The notes beneath the pieces are model-generated. The model made no database searches. It had not been told where the DNA came from and saw nothing but the letters and a program-made list of their open reading frames with translations. A stretch of DNA of 64,000 bases from Pseudomonadales bacterium (GTDB lineage: Bacteria > Pseudomonadota > Gammaproteobacteria > Pseudomonadales > Halieaceae), in assembly GCA_024234735.1 (NCBI GenBank), contig JACKNV010000011.1, positions 43,321-107,320 on the forward strand. Direction: 5' to 3'. The position numbers and the translations under genes were made by a program. This document shows, in pieces, positions 11,697 to 22,940 of the stretch (the first letter of the stretch is position 1; each line of letters begins with the position of its first letter).

Positions 11697-12466
11697 GACA
11701 GGGCCTTCAGGGCAAAATACTGGCTGTTGCGGCGCATGATGACCACCATGACATACAGCAGCGCCGCGGAGCCCAGCCCCACCCAACCGAGGTGCGCCCA
11801 GTCCGGCGGCGTGTTGAACATCAATACCTGGCGGTAGGCGTCCAACAGGAACGCCAGCGGATTCACCGCCAGCACCAGGCCGGTCATGGCAGGGTCGGGC
11901 AGCGCGCGCACATCCCAGAAGATACCCGAGGTGAACAGCAGGAAGGTCATCCCCAGGGCGATGATCATGCTGAAATCCCGCACCAGGCAAACCAGGCAGG
12001 CGCCGATATAGGCGCAGGCAACGATCATCAGGTAGTTGACCAGGACGACCGGCACCAGGCACAGCCAGGTCGGGGACGGCGTGTAGCCCCAGACCAACAG
12101 GACACCGAACAGCAGCAGGAACACCGCGCCCTGGCGATACAGGCCCTCCTGCACCACGGCCAGCGGAAACAGGGTCTTGGTGACGTTGATGCGGCCCACC
12201 AGGCCGCGATTCATCACGATGCTGTTGGCGGCCTGGTTCACCGACTTGGAAAACCACAGGAACGCCAGCTTGCCGCACATCAGGAAAACCAGGAAATCCG
12301 CCCGCCCGGTCTGCAGCAGCACCTCGAACACCACGTAGAACACCGACACCCAGAGCATGGGTTCCAGAATCCACCAGATATAGCCCAGGAAGTAGCGCGA
12401 GGCCTCGGCCCGCAGCGACATGCGGGCCATGGTGTCGACCAGGCGAAAGTATTGCACGAGAGACAT
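11693..12466 (-). CDS. ABC-2 type polysaccharide export permease
   Basis: Inner-membrane permease of the Wzm/KpsM/TagG family. 257 residues with six predicted hydrophobic segments; the first follows ASRYFLGYIWWILEPML, a hallmark of these permeases. KLAFLWFSKSVNQAANSI and VTKTLFPLAVV are also typical. It pairs with the ATPase by a 4-nt overlap. The pair is divergent from rsmA and interrupts the common pdxA-rsmA-apaG-apaH order, which suggests insertion in this lineage. Confidence 0.87.
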   Translation of the reverse strand: MSLVQYFRLVDTMARMSLRAEASRYFLGYIWWILEPMLWVSVFYVVFEVLLQTGRADFLVFLMCGKLAFLWFSKSVNQAANSIVMNRGLVGRINVTKTLFPLAVVQEGLYRQGAVFLLLFGVLLVWGYTPSPTWLCLVPVVLVNYLMIVACAYIGACLVCLVRDFSMIIALGMTFLLFTSGIFWDVRALPDPAMTGLVLAVNPLAFLLDAYRQVLMFNTPPDWAHLGWVGLGSAALLYVMVVIMRRNSQYFALKALS

Positions 12467-12588
12467 CAGTGGGCGCCGCCGGTGAACTCTGCTGATGGAA
12501 AGCGCGGCATTCTAGCAAACTGCGCGCTGCCAGGGCACCTCTGAATAAACCGGTGGGCAAGTGCGCCCGCCGCGTTACAATGCAGGCC

Positions 12589-13377
12589 ATGAACAGACCC
12601 CCGCACCGCGCGCGCAAACGCTTCGGCCAGAACTTTCTCCGCGACGACGGGGTCATCGACCGTATCATCGCCGCCATCGCGCCGCGCAGCGACGACCACC
12701 TGGTGGAAATCGGCCCCGGCCAGGGCGCCCTGACGGCCTATCTCTCGGCCAGCGGCTGTACCCTGGATGTGATCGAGCTGGACCGCGACCTGGTACCGGG
12801 CCTGCTGGCCGCCTTCAGCGTCAACCCCCGCTTCCGGCTGCACAGCGCCGACGCCCTGAGCTTCGATTTCGCCTCCCTGGCTGCGGGCGGCACGCCGCTG
12901 CGGGTGGTGGGCAACCTGCCCTACAATATCTCCACCCCGCTGATCTTCCGCCTGCTGGAGCAGGTGGAGCTGATACGGGACATGCATTTCATGCTGCAAC
13001 TGGAAGTAGTGGAGCGCCTGGCCGCCACCCCCGGCAGCCGGCACTGGGGCCGCCTGGGCATCATGACCCAATTCTACTGCGAGGTGGAACAGCTGTTCGT
13101 GGTGCCGCCGGAGGCCTTCAGCCCGCGCCCCCGGGTGCAGTCCGCCATCGTTCGCCTCAGCCCCCGGGCAGATTCCCCCTGGCCGGACTGCGACCCCGGG
13201 CTGCTGCGCCAGGTGGTGCAGAGCGCGTTCGGCCAGCGCCGCAAAACCTTGCGTAACAATCTCAAAGGGCTTATAGATACAGCCGGCCTGGAACGCCTCG
13301 GCATCGACCCGGGGGCCAGGGCCGAATCCCTTGCGCTGTCCCAGTTTATCGAGATCACCGCCGCCATTCATGGATAA
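12589..13377 (+). CDS. rsmA: 16S rRNA m6(2)A1518/A1519 dimethyltransferase
   Basis: Dimethylates two adenines in the 3' hairpin of 16S rRNA, a late step in small-subunit maturation. The 262-residue Rossmann methyltransferase reads MNRPPHRARKRFGQNFLRDD, then EIGPGQGALTAYL (SAM binding) and VVGNLPYNISTPL (catalytic NLPY). ATGs at 12553 and 12580 are in frame, but family homology begins near 12589. Its stop overlaps a 37-codon frame that looks like an apaG remnant. Confidence 0.95.
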   Translation: MNRPPHRARKRFGQNFLRDDGVIDRIIAAIAPRSDDHLVEIGPGQGALTAYLSASGCTLDVIELDRDLVPGLLAAFSVNPRFRLHSADALSFDFASLAAGGTPLRVVGNLPYNISTPLIFRLLEQVELIRDMHFMLQLEVVERLAATPGSRHWGRLGIMTQFYCEVEQLFVVPPEAFSPRPRVQSAIVRLSPRADSPWPDCDPGLLRQVVQSAFGQRRKTLRNNLKGLIDTAGLERLGIDPGARAESLALSQFIEITAAIHG

Positions 13378-13483
13378 CACAGATCACAGCGGCGCCACGC
13401 CGATCGCCGGCACTCCCCACGGGGCCACCATCGACGCCGACGGGACCAGCCGTGCCCAACGGCTATCCGCGGTCCTGCACTAG
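13370..13483 (+). pseudogene. apaG: Probable apaG remnant (37-codon frame)
   Basis: The frame starts with an ATG overlapping the rsmA stop (ATGGATAA) and ends 8 nt before apaH, exactly where apaG normally lies. ApaG is about 125 residues. The 37-residue product resembles only the C-terminal end of that family: SGATPIAGTPHGATIDADG recalls the TPxGxMxGxYxMxDxxG stretch and RLSAVLH recalls the terminal FRLAVPxxLH. I infer a large internal deletion that kept both junctions. The match is weak and could be chance; position is the stronger argument. Confidence 0.45.
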
Positions 13484-13491
13484 GGGCTGGC

Positions 13492-14316
13492 ATGAGCACC
13501 TATGTCGTTGGCGATATCCAGGGCTGCCTGCAGCCGCTCAAGTGCCTTCTCAGGAAGGTGGACTTCCGGCCCGACCGCGACATGCTGTGGTCGGTGGGGG
13601 ATATCGTCAACCGCGGGCCGCGCTGCCTCAAGACCCTGCGCTTCCTGCACGCCATGCGCGACAACCTGGTACTGGTGCTGGGCAATCATGACCTGCACCT
13701 GCTGGCGGTGGCCGCCGGCGTGCGCCCGGCCAACCGCTCCGACACCCTGGATAAAATCCTCAAGGCGCCGGACCGGGATAGCCTGCTGACCTGGCTGCTG
13801 TACCGCCCGCTGATCCACCACCAGCACGGCTATACCATGGTGCACGCCGGGATCCCGCCGCAGTGGAGCGTGGCCGACGCCATGGCGCGCGCGGCGGAGG
13901 TGGAGGCGGTGCTGCGCAGCCCCGCCTGCCTGGAGTTTTTCAAGCAGATGTACGGCAACCAGCCGCTGTTGTGGTCCGACGAGCTGACCGGCATGACGCG
14001 GCTGCGGGTAATCACCAACTACCTGACCCGCATGCGCTACTGCACCAGCCAGGGGGTGCTGGACCTGGAGAGCAAGGGCCCCAGTCCCAATGCCGGCAAG
14101 CAGAAGGTATCCGCCTGGTTCAGCCACCCCCACCGCAAAACGGCCTGGGACCGCATCCTGTTCGGGCACTGGGCGTCCATCGCCGGGCAGACCGACAACC
14201 CCTACGCCATCGGCCTGGACACAGGTTGCGTGTGGGGTGGTTCGCTGTCCCTGTTCGAACTGGAAACCGGCCGCTGGACCAGCTGCAAATGCAAGAACGG
14301 CCGCTGCAGGAAGTAG
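13492..14316 (+). CDS. apaH: Symmetrical diadenosine tetraphosphatase
   Basis: Hydrolyses Ap4A and related Np4N (and may remove Np4 caps from RNA). The 274-residue calcineurin-like phosphatase has the metal motifs [28 protein letters not shown] and VHAGIPP near residues 7-125, and FGHWAS with [11 protein letters not shown] toward the end. The start [11 protein letters not shown] follows GGGGCTGGC. It ends with a Cys/Arg/Lys tail ([10 protein letters not shown]), which is uncommon. Followed 28 nt later by cca. Confidence 0.95.
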   Translation: MSTYVVGDIQGCLQPLKCLLRKVDFRPDRDMLWSVGDIVNRGPRCLKTLRFLHAMRDNLVLVLGNHDLHLLAVAAGVRPANRSDTLDKILKAPDRDSLLTWLLYRPLIHHQHGYTMVHAGIPPQWSVADAMARAAEVEAVLRSPACLEFFKQMYGNQPLLWSDELTGMTRLRVITNYLTRMRYCTSQGVLDLESKGPSPNAGKQKVSAWFSHPHRKTAWDRILFGHWASIAGQTDNPYAIGLDTGCVWGGSLSLFELETGRWTSCKCKNGRCRK

Positions 14317-14344
14317 GGCCGCCGGCCCGGGAGGTACACCTTCG

Positions 14345-15568
14345 GTGAAGGTCTATCTGGTAGGCGGGGCGGTTCGCGACGCCCTGCTGGGCTACCCCAG
14401 CAGCGAGCGCGACTGGGTGGTGGTGGGCGCCAGCCCCCGGGAGCTGCTGGATCGCGGCTACCAGCAGGTGGGCAGGGACTTCCCGGTCTTCCTGCACCCC
14501 GAGACCCGCGACGAGTACGCGCTGGCGCGCACCGAGCGCAAGCAGGGGCACGGCTACACCGGTTTCGCGGTGCACTGCGACCCGGCAGTGACCCTGGAGC
14601 AGGACCTGCTGCGCCGCGACCTGACCGTCAATGCCATGGCGCGCTCCGCCGAGGGCGAGATCATCGACCCCTACGGCGGCCAGCGGGACCTGGCCGCCAG
14701 GGTACTGCGGCATGTGTCCGCAGCCTTTGTCGAGGACCCCCTGCGGGTGCTGCGCACCGCCCGCTTTGCCGCCCGCTACGCCCACCTGGGCTTCAGCGTC
14801 GCCCCCGAGACCCTTGCCCTGATGGCCGAGATCGTCAACCAGGGCGAGCTGGCGCACCTGCCGGCTGAGCGGATATGGGTGGAGCTGGAGCGCGCCCTGG
14901 GAGAGCGCGACCCGCAGGTATTCGTGCAGGTGCTGCGCGACTGCGGCGCCCTTGAGGCGCTGCTGCCGGAAGTGGAGGCGCTGTTCGGGGTGCCCCAGAC
15001 CGAGCGCTACCACCCCGAGATCGACACCGGGATACACACCCTCATGGCGCTGCAGCAGGCGGCCCGGCTCACCCCGGCCAGCGACGTGCGCTTCGCCCTG
15101 CTGGTGCACGACCTGGGCAAGGGCACCACCCCCCGGGACGAGTGGCCGCGGCACATCGCCCACGAACAGCGCGGCCTGCAGCTGGTGGAACGGGTCTGCC
15201 AGCGCCTCAAGGCGCCCGGGCAATACCGCGAACTGGCGCTGAAGGTCTGCCAGTACCACACCCACTGCCACCGCGCCCTGGAATTGCGCGGCAAGACCCT
15301 GCTCGGGCTGCTGCAGGCCACCGACGCCCTGCGCCGCCCGGAGCGTTTCGAGGCCTTCCTGCTGGCCTGCGAGGCCGACGCCCGCGGCCGCAGGGGACTG
15401 GAGCAGTGCGACTACCCCCAGGCCGACTACCTGCGCCGCGCCCTGGCGGCGGCCCGGGAGGTGAGCGCCGCCGATTTCAGCGCCCAGGGGCTGCAGGGCA
15501 AGGCCCTGGGGGACGCGATCGCCAGCGAGCGGGTGCGCCGCCTGGAGGCCCTGCGCCGCACCCTGTAG
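14345..15568 (+). CDS. cca: CCA tRNA nucleotidyltransferase with HD domain
   Basis: Adds or repairs the 3' CCA of tRNAs. The 407-residue class II enzyme starts at GTG ([18 protein letters not shown]) after GGGAGG at 14331. It has the nucleotidyltransferase motif with [22 protein letters not shown], the [16 protein letters not shown] neck region and a C-terminal HD domain ([11 protein letters not shown]), as in E. coli. The upstream open frame back to 14090 is antisense-like filler and excluded. Convergent with folK, 45 nt away. Confidence 0.95.
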   Translation: MKVYLVGGAVRDALLGYPSSERDWVVVGASPRELLDRGYQQVGRDFPVFLHPETRDEYALARTERKQGHGYTGFAVHCDPAVTLEQDLLRRDLTVNAMARSAEGEIIDPYGGQRDLAARVLRHVSAAFVEDPLRVLRTARFAARYAHLGFSVAPETLALMAEIVNQGELAHLPAERIWVELERALGERDPQVFVQVLRDCGALEALLPEVEALFGVPQTERYHPEIDTGIHTLMALQQAARLTPASDVRFALLVHDLGKGTTPRDEWPRHIAHEQRGLQLVERVCQRLKAPGQYRELALKVCQYHTHCHRALELRGKTLLGLLQATDALRRPERFEAFLLACEADARGRRGLEQCDYPQADYLRRALAAAREVSAADFSAQGLQGKALGDAIASERVRRLEALRRTL

Positions 15569-15613
15569 AAGCGGTTGCCATCAGCGCCGCGGCACTTCAT
15601 TCGATGCGGGGCA

Positions 15614-16126
15614 TCAGGCCCGCGAGATCGACCGCCCCCGCCACTGGAAATCCACCCGGCGCAGCGACTGGGCCGTCTTGTCGTAGTCCCGCCACAGGCG
15701 GGCATAGGTCCGGCCCGCCACCGGGTGAACCTGCTCCGGGGCCAGCTCCGCCAGGGGGCACAGCACGAAGGCGTTCTCCAGGATCTCCGGGCGCGGCAGT
15801 TCCACGCCGTCGATGACGCCGGTGGCGGTGCCGTAGGTAAGAATATCGATATCCAGCTGGCGGGAGCTGTTGCGACTGGCGCGCTCCGGTCGACCGTGCT
15901 CGATTTCGATGTGCCGCAGGCGGCGGGCAAGCTCCCCGGGGCCGAGCCCGGTATCGATGGCGACCACCAGGTTGAGAAAGGGCTGGCCGCAAAAGCCGAC
16001 CGCCTCGCTGTCGTACACCGAGGACAGGGCCAGCTCCCCGAACAAACCCTGCAGGGCATCCAGGCCGGCGACGATATAGCGCTCGCGCTCGATATTACTG
16101 CCCATGCCCAGGAATACCGCCGTCAC
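15614..16126 (-). CDS. folK: 6-hydroxymethyl-7,8-dihydropterin pyrophosphokinase
   Basis: Pyrophosphorylates hydroxymethyl-dihydropterin from FolB, two steps before dihydrofolate. The 170-residue protein reads MTAVFLGMGSNIERERYI, GFCGQPFLNLVVAI and the signature SRQLDIDILTYG (metal Asp pair) with LPRPEILENAFVLCPLAELAP. GTG start overlaps the folB stop in GTGA, so the two successive enzymes are translationally coupled. Confidence 0.94.
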   Translation of the reverse strand: MTAVFLGMGSNIERERYIVAGLDALQGLFGELALSSVYDSEAVGFCGQPFLNLVVAIDTGLGPGELARRLRHIEIEHGRPERASRNSSRQLDIDILTYGTATGVIDGVELPRPEILENAFVLCPLAELAPEQVHPVAGRTYARLWRDYDKTAQSLRRVDFQWRGRSISRA

Positions 16127-16482
16127 CGGGAACGCTCCCCGCGCTCGATCACCACGCCCACCTCTGCCGCCTGGGCCACGGCGCCGGGCTTGGCCAGGCG
16201 CAGGCGCAGCCAGGGCACGGCGAACTCCTCCCGCAGGATGGCCGCCAAGCGCTCCGCCAGGGTCTCGATCAGCCGGCAGTCACTGCCCTCTATATAGGAG
16301 AGCAGACGGGCAGAAATGGCGGCGTAATCCAGGGCGTCCTCGATGCGATCCCCATCCGCCGCCCGGCGGATATCGGCGGCCAGTTCCAGATCCAGCACCA
16401 CCTCCTGGCGAATACTCCGCTCCCAGTGGTAGACGCCGATAACCGTGGCGGCCCGCAGGCCCCTGATGTAGACGGTATCCAC
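16123..16482 (-). CDS. folB: Dihydroneopterin aldolase
   Basis: Cleaves dihydroneopterin to hydroxymethyl-dihydropterin for FolK. The GTG start at 16482 gives 119 residues starting MDTVYIRGLRAATVIGVYHWE, matching the family length (E. coli 122). The catalytic Glu lies in GVYHWERS and the Lys in LRLAKPGA. It lies 5 nt after the tsaD stop and overlaps folK by 4 nt. The longer open frame upstream overlaps tsaD and is not used. Confidence 0.92.
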   Translation of the reverse strand: MDTVYIRGLRAATVIGVYHWERSIRQEVVLDLELAADIRRAADGDRIEDALDYAAISARLLSYIEGSDCRLIETLAERLAAILREEFAVPWLRLRLAKPGAVAQAAEVGVVIERGERSR

Positions 16483-16487
16483 CCGGG

Positions 16488-17528
16488 CTACCCGCCGGCC
16501 ACTGCCAGCGGGGGCAGCTCTTCCATGGGCCAGCGCGGCCGCACCGGCGCTTCCGGTGGATCGACCTGCCCCGCCGCCAGGCGCACCGCGCCGGCGTAGG
16601 CGATCATGGCGCCGTTGTCGGTGCAATACTGCGGCGCCGGGTAATACACACGCGCACCCTCCCTGGCCAGCGCCTGCTGCAGCCGGCTGCGCAGGGTGCG
16701 ATTGGCACTGACTCCACCGGCGATGACCAGCCGCTTGAGGTGTTCCTGGCGCAGGGCGCGGCGGCACTTGATCACCAGCGTCGCCACCACCGCCTCCTCG
16801 AACGCCGCGGCGATGTCACAGGCATCGCGCTCGCTCAGCCGGCCGCCGGCGCGACACTGCTCCACGGTGTTGAGGGTGTGGGTCTTGAGGCCGCTGAAAC
16901 TGAAATCCAACCCCGGGCGATTGACCATGGGCCGCGGGAAGTCGAAGCGCCCGGGGGTACCATGCCCGGCCAGGCGGGCGATGTGCGGCCCCCCCGGGTA
17001 GGGCAGGCCCAGCATCTTGGCAGCCTTGTCGAAGGCCTCGCCGGCGGCGTCGTCCAGGGACTCGCCGAGGATGCGATAGCGGCCGATGGCGTCCACCCGC
17101 ACCAGTTGCGTGTGGCCGCCGGACACCAGCAGGGCGACAAAGGGAAACTGCGGTGGCTCCGCCTCCAGCATGGGGGCCAGCAGGTGGCCCTCCATGTGGT
17201 GCACCCCCAGCGCCGGTACGCCCCAACCCCAGGCCAGGGCCCGGCCCAGGGTCGCCCCCACCATGAGGGCGCCCACCAGGCCGGGCCCGGCGGTGTAGGC
17301 CACCCCGTCGATATCGCCCGCCGCGCAGCCGGCGTCCGCCAGCACCTGATCCAGCAGTGGCAGGGCCTTGCGGATATGGTCGCGGGAGGCCAGTTCGGGC
17401 ACCACGCCACCGTATTCCACGTGGATATCCACCTGGCTGAACAGGGCGTCCGCCAGCAGGCCGCGCCCGGTATCGTAGAGCGCGACCCCGGTTTCATCGC
17501 AGGAGGTTTCCAGACCCAGGACCAGCAT
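16488..17528 (-). CDS. tsaD: tRNA N6-adenosine threonylcarbamoyltransferase
   Basis: Transfers threonylcarbamoyl to A37 of ANN-reading tRNAs with TsaB and TsaE. The 346-residue ASKHA protein starts [19 protein letters not shown], with metal ligands in [11 protein letters not shown], nucleotide motifs [11 protein letters not shown] and [13 protein letters not shown], and [13 protein letters not shown]. The open frame continues 89 codons upstream, but homology starts at 17528. Divergent from rpsU across about 170 bp, the classic arrangement. Confidence 0.97.
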   Translation of the reverse strand: MLVLGLETSCDETGVALYDTGRGLLADALFSQVDIHVEYGGVVPELASRDHIRKALPLLDQVLADAGCAAGDIDGVAYTAGPGLVGALMVGATLGRALAWGWGVPALGVHHMEGHLLAPMLEAEPPQFPFVALLVSGGHTQLVRVDAIGRYRILGESLDDAAGEAFDKAAKMLGLPYPGGPHIARLAGHGTPGRFDFPRPMVNRPGLDFSFSGLKTHTLNTVEQCRAGGRLSERDACDIAAAFEEAVVATLVIKCRRALRQEHLKRLVIAGGVSANRTLRSRLQQALAREGARVYYPAPQYCTDNGAMIAYAGAVRLAAGQVDPPEAPVRPRWPMEELPPLAVAGG

Positions 17529-17592
17529 TGTGTCCACCGCAAGAGTAAAGAAGGCGCATGATACTGGCTGGCCCGGCCCCTGTGTAGGCCCT

Positions 17593-17621
17593 TTGCAAAT
17601 CGCGCCCGATAAGGATAGAAT
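17593..17621 (+). promoter_or_regulatory. Promoter of rpsU (macromolecular synthesis operon)
   Basis: TTGCAA (17593-17598), 17 bp, TAGAAT (17616-17621) is a good sigma-70 match, 74 bp before rpsU on the strand of rpsU-yqeY-dnaG-rpoD. Confidence 0.6.
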
Positions 17622-17694
17622 GCGCGCCCTTTCAGGGTGAGCGTCGGCCTCAGGCCGCCCGTGCCCGCAACTTGGACAGACAGGTAAGGACTTA

Positions 17695-17910
17695 ATGCCC
17701 CACATCAAGATCAAGGAAAACGAGCCGTTTGATGTCGCCCTGCGGCGTTTCAAGCGCTCCTGCGAGAAAGCCGGCGTGCTGGCCGAAGTGCGCAAGCGCG
17801 AGCACTACGAGAAGCCCACCACCGTGCGCAAGCGTGCCGGTGCCGCCGCCGTCAAGCGCCACCTGAAGAAGCTCTCCCGCGAAAACCGCAAGCGCGTCCG
17901 CCTTTACTAG
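17695..17910 (+). CDS. rpsU: 30S ribosomal protein S21
   Basis: Small-subunit protein near the anti-Shine-Dalgarno region. All 71 residues match the family: [21 protein letters not shown], then [12 protein letters not shown] and a basic C-terminus [18 protein letters not shown]. First gene of the macromolecular synthesis operon, behind a visible promoter. Confidence 0.98.
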   Translation: MPHIKIKENEPFDVALRRFKRSCEKAGVLAEVRKREHYEKPTTVRKRAGAAAVKRHLKKLSRENRKRVRLY

Positions 17911-17928
17911 GCGACGCCTGGCACTGCC

Positions 17929-18384
17929 ATGAGCGACTCCACCCTCAGGGACAGCATCACGGCGGCCATGAAGGCTGCCATGAAGGCCCGGGACAAGGAG
18001 CGCCTGGGCACTATCCGGCTGATCCAGGCCGAATTCAAACGTATCGAGGTCGACGAGCGCATCGAGGTGGATGACACCCGCGCCCTCGCGGTGCTCGACA
18101 AGATGATCAAGCAGCGCCGCGATTCCGCCGACCAGTATTCCCGGGCCGGCCGGGAGGAACTGGCCGCCCAGGAAAACTACGAGATCGGCGTTATCCAGGA
18201 ATTTCTGCCCGCCCAGCTCAGCGAGGCCGAGCTCAGCGCGCTGGTCGACGAGGCCATCGCCGCCAGCGGCGCCACCGGCATGCAGGCCATGGGCGCCGTC
18301 ATGGGGCAGCTGAAGCCGCAATTGCAGGGCCGTGCGGATATCGGCGCCGTCAGCCAGCTGGTCAAGGCGCGGCTCACCGCCTGA
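17929..18384 (+). CDS. GatB/YqeY domain protein
   Basis: The 151-residue protein matches the YqeY family, related to the tRNA-binding tail of the GatB amidotransferase subunit. It has the N-terminal helical region SITAAMKAAMKARDKERLGTIRLI, YSRAGREELAAQENYEI and EFLPAQLSEAELSALV, then GMQAMGAVMGQLKP. Exact function is unsettled; it commonly lies between rpsU and dnaG in proteobacteria, as here, 18 nt after rpsU. Confidence 0.9.
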   Translation: MSDSTLRDSITAAMKAAMKARDKERLGTIRLIQAEFKRIEVDERIEVDDTRALAVLDKMIKQRRDSADQYSRAGREELAAQENYEIGVIQEFLPAQLSEAELSALVDEAIAASGATGMQAMGAVMGQLKPQLQGRADIGAVSQLVKARLTA

Positions 18385-18457
18385 GGCCCACCACCACTAA
18401 ACATTGCGCCGCCGGCGTGGTTCAATGACCGGTCCAACAATCCTGTAGCAAGCCCCG

Positions 18458-20332
18458 ATGGCCGGACGGATACCCCAAGCTTTTCTCGATGACCTGCTGG
18501 ATCGGGTCGACATCGTCGAGGTCATCGACCGGCGGGTAAAACTGCGCAAGTCCGGCAAGAACTACACGGCTCTGTGCCCTTTTCACGAGGAAAAGACCCC
18601 CTCCTTCAGCGTCAACCCGGACAAGCAGTTCTACTACTGTTTCGGCTGCGGGGCCGGCGGCAACGCCCTGGGTTTTCTCATGGACTACGAGAACCTGGAC
18701 TTCCCCCGGGCCGTGGAAAGCCTGGCCAGCAGCGCCGGCATGGAAGTGCCGCGCGAGCCGGCCAGCGGCCCGCGGGATGCCGAGCGGGAACAGACCAATA
18801 AGGCACTGTATGCGCTGCTGGACGAGGTGGCGCGCTTCTACCGGGGCCAGTTGCGCAACCACCCCGAGGCACAGCGCGCGGTGGATTACCTCAAGGGCCG
18901 GGGCCTGACCGGCCAGATCGCCAGGGATTTCGACCTGGGCTTCGCGCCGCCCGGCTGGGACAACCTGATGAACACCCTGGGCAACAGCCCCGAGCGGGTA
19001 GCCCTGCTCAAGGACAGCGGCATGCTGGTGGAGAACGACCAGGGCCGGCTCTACGACCGCTTTCGCGACCGGGTGATCTTCCCGATCCGCGACCAGCGCG
19101 GCCGTATCGTGGCCTTCGGCGGCCGGGTGCTGGGCGACGACAAACCCAAGTACCTGAACTCGCCGGAAACCGCCATCTTCCACAAGGGGCGCGAGCTCTA
19201 TGGCCTGTACCAGGCCCGCCAGGCCAACCGCAAGCTGGAGCGCCTGCTGGTGGTGGAGGGCTATATGGACGTCATCGCCCTGGCCCAGCACGGTATCAGC
19301 AACGCCACCGCCACCCTCGGCACCGCCACCAGCAAAACCCACCTGGAACGCATCTACCGGCTCTGCCCGGAGGTGGTGTTCTGTTTCGATGGCGACGAGG
19401 CGGGCCGCAAGGCGGCGTTTCGCGCCCTCGAGGCCGCCCTGCCGTGCATGGAGGACGGGCGCCAGGCCCGGTTCCTGTTCCTGCCCGAGGGGGAAGACCC
19501 GGACACCGTGGTGCGCAAAGGCGGCGAGCAGCGCTTTCTGCAACTGCTGGCCAGCGCCGTGCCCCTGGAGCAGTTTCTGTTCGACTCCGTGGCCGAGGGC
19601 CTGGACCTGGAAAGCCTGGACGGCAGGGCACGACTGAGCAAGCTGGCGTTGCCCTTTATCCGGCAACTGCCCGCCGGGGTATACCGCCAGCTGATGTTCC
19701 AGGCCCTGGCCCAACGCACCGGGCTGGATCAGGCCAGCCTGATGCAGCTGGAATCGAGCGCCACGCCGGAACCAACCCAACCGCCAGCGGGCCACCCTGC
19801 GGCGCCGGCCCACCCGCCACAGGGCCGCCCACCGCACCAGCCCGCCCCGCAGCCGCGCCGGCGCGCCGCCACCAGCGCGGGTGCCGCGGGTTACAGCAAC
19901 CTCGCCCAGGCGGCTATCGCCCTGTTGCTGCACCAGCCGGATATCGCCCGGCTGGCGGACGCCGGCGCGCTGGAGGACCTGGAAGGCGACGACGTGGAAC
20001 TGCTGCGCGAATTGCTGGTATTGCTGCAGCGCCGCCCCGAATCCAATACCGCCATGCTGCTGGGCCACTGGTACGGCACCCCCGAGGGTGAATTGCTCAG
20101 CCGCCTGGCCGGGCAGGAGCGCCTCATCCCCAGCGAAGGCATCGAACAGCAGTTTATCGACACCATGAGTGCGCTGGCGCGCCTGCCCCATCACTCCCGG
20201 CTGGCCGCCCAGGTCGACAAACTCAAGCACAGCAACTACGCTGAGATCAGTGAACTGGAAAAGCAGCGTCTCAGGGAAATGCTGCAGGAAAAGCAGCGCC
20301 GCGACACAGAACGCAACAAACCCTACAAGTGA
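18458..20332 (+). CDS. dnaG: DNA primase
   Basis: Synthesises RNA primers at the replication fork. The 624 residues show a CHC2 zinc domain (CPFHEEKTPSF...YYCFGCGAGG), the TOPRIM core (VVEGYMDVIAL and CFDGDEAGRKA), then a Pro-rich low-complexity linker (about residues 430-475) and a C-terminal DnaB-binding domain. The linker is longer and more Pro/His/Ala-rich than in E. coli (581 residues). Start ATG at 18458; it lies between yqeY and rpoD. Confidence 0.97.
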   Translation: MAGRIPQAFLDDLLDRVDIVEVIDRRVKLRKSGKNYTALCPFHEEKTPSFSVNPDKQFYYCFGCGAGGNALGFLMDYENLDFPRAVESLASSAGMEVPREPASGPRDAEREQTNKALYALLDEVARFYRGQLRNHPEAQRAVDYLKGRGLTGQIARDFDLGFAPPGWDNLMNTLGNSPERVALLKDSGMLVENDQGRLYDRFRDRVIFPIRDQRGRIVAFGGRVLGDDKPKYLNSPETAIFHKGRELYGLYQARQANRKLERLLVVEGYMDVIALAQHGISNATATLGTATSKTHLERIYRLCPEVVFCFDGDEAGRKAAFRALEAALPCMEDGRQARFLFLPEGEDPDTVVRKGGEQRFLQLLASAVPLEQFLFDSVAEGLDLESLDGRARLSKLALPFIRQLPAGVYRQLMFQALAQRTGLDQASLMQLESSATPEPTQPPAGHPAAPAHPPQGRPPHQPAPQPRRRAATSAGAAGYSNLAQAAIALLLHQPDIARLADAGALEDLEGDDVELLRELLVLLQRRPESNTAMLLGHWYGTPEGELLSRLAGQERLIPSEGIEQQFIDTMSALARLPHHSRLAAQVDKLKHSNYAEISELEKQRLREMLQEKQRRDTERNKPYK

Positions 20333-20536
20333 CCAGCCGGCCGAAGTCTGGCCGTTGAATCAGGCAAGTCCAGCCCCCATACAGACAGGCAGCGGGCGCC
20401 CGGCGCCCCTGCCGACAGGCGGCGGGCTGAACTCGCACTGGCCATATTCCCGTTCGCCCAGGTAGTGTAACCACAGGCTTTGGGGTTATAATTACCGGCT
20501 AAGTTTTTTTCGCATTTTTCAAAGGTGTCATCCTAC

Positions 20537-22336
<1,800 letters not shown>

Positions 22337-22375
22337 GGCGCCACCCACCACGCGGAACGCCCCCGGGGACAGCGG

Positions 22376-22810
22376 CTAACGTCGGTCGAACTTGGTGGAT
22401 AGCACAATTGCCGACTCGGTATCGAGCACCCCTTCGATGGCGCCGATGGCATCCAGGGTTTCATCCAGTTCCGGCGGTGAACCGACCCGCAGGATGGCCA
22501 CCAGGTCCACCTTGCCGCTGACGGCATACAGCGCCTCCACCCGGGGCAGGCGCTGCAGGGCCTTTGCCACCGGCGCGCTGCACTGCGGTTTCACCACCAG
22601 GCTGACATAGGCCTGCAGGCCCTGCGCACGGAAACCGTCACTCAACTTCACACTGTAGCCGGCGATGACCCCGCTGGCCTGCAACCGCTCCAGGCGCTTC
22701 TGTACCGTGGTGCGCGACACCCCCAGGGCACGGGCGAGTTCACTGACCGACTGCCGCGCATCGCGCTGCAGGGCGGCGATCAGGCGGCGGTCACTGTTGC
22801 TGATTTCCAT
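22376..22810 (-). CDS. Lrp/AsnC family transcriptional regulator
   Basis: 144-residue regulator with an N-terminal helix-turn-helix (DARQSVSELARALGVSRTTV, QKRLERLQASGVI) and a C-terminal RAM/AsnC effector domain (VEALYAVSGKVDLVAILRV). It is divergent from a PLP decarboxylase across 130 bp that contain repeated GTCAATT sites, so it probably controls itself and that gene in response to a basic amino acid or polyamine. The ligand is inferred only from the neighbour. Confidence 0.9.
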   Translation of the reverse strand: MEISNSDRRLIAALQRDARQSVSELARALGVSRTTVQKRLERLQASGVIAGYSVKLSDGFRAQGLQAYVSLVVKPQCSAPVAKALQRLPRVEALYAVSGKVDLVAILRVGSPPELDETLDAIGAIEGVLDTESAIVLSTKFDRR

Positions 22811-22837
22811 GTAGCTCCCACAATTTGAACAGTAAAG

Positions 22838-22882
22838 TTGTCAATTTAACACCCAAATGGTCAATTTACCTGACAATTGACA
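22838..22882. promoter_or_regulatory. Probable operator array for the Lrp-type regulator
   Basis: TTGTCAATTTAAC (22838-22850) and TGGTCAATTTACC (22858-22870) are direct repeats exactly 20 bp apart, two helical turns, followed by the inverted near-palindrome TGACAATTGACA (22871-22882). All lie between the divergent start codons, a typical Lrp/AsnC binding layout. Confidence 0.6.
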
Positions 22883-22940
22883 CTGTTTTCTAGGCAGGCC
22901 TGCCAGCCAGAATAACCTTGGGTAACAGGTGGCAGCGCAC

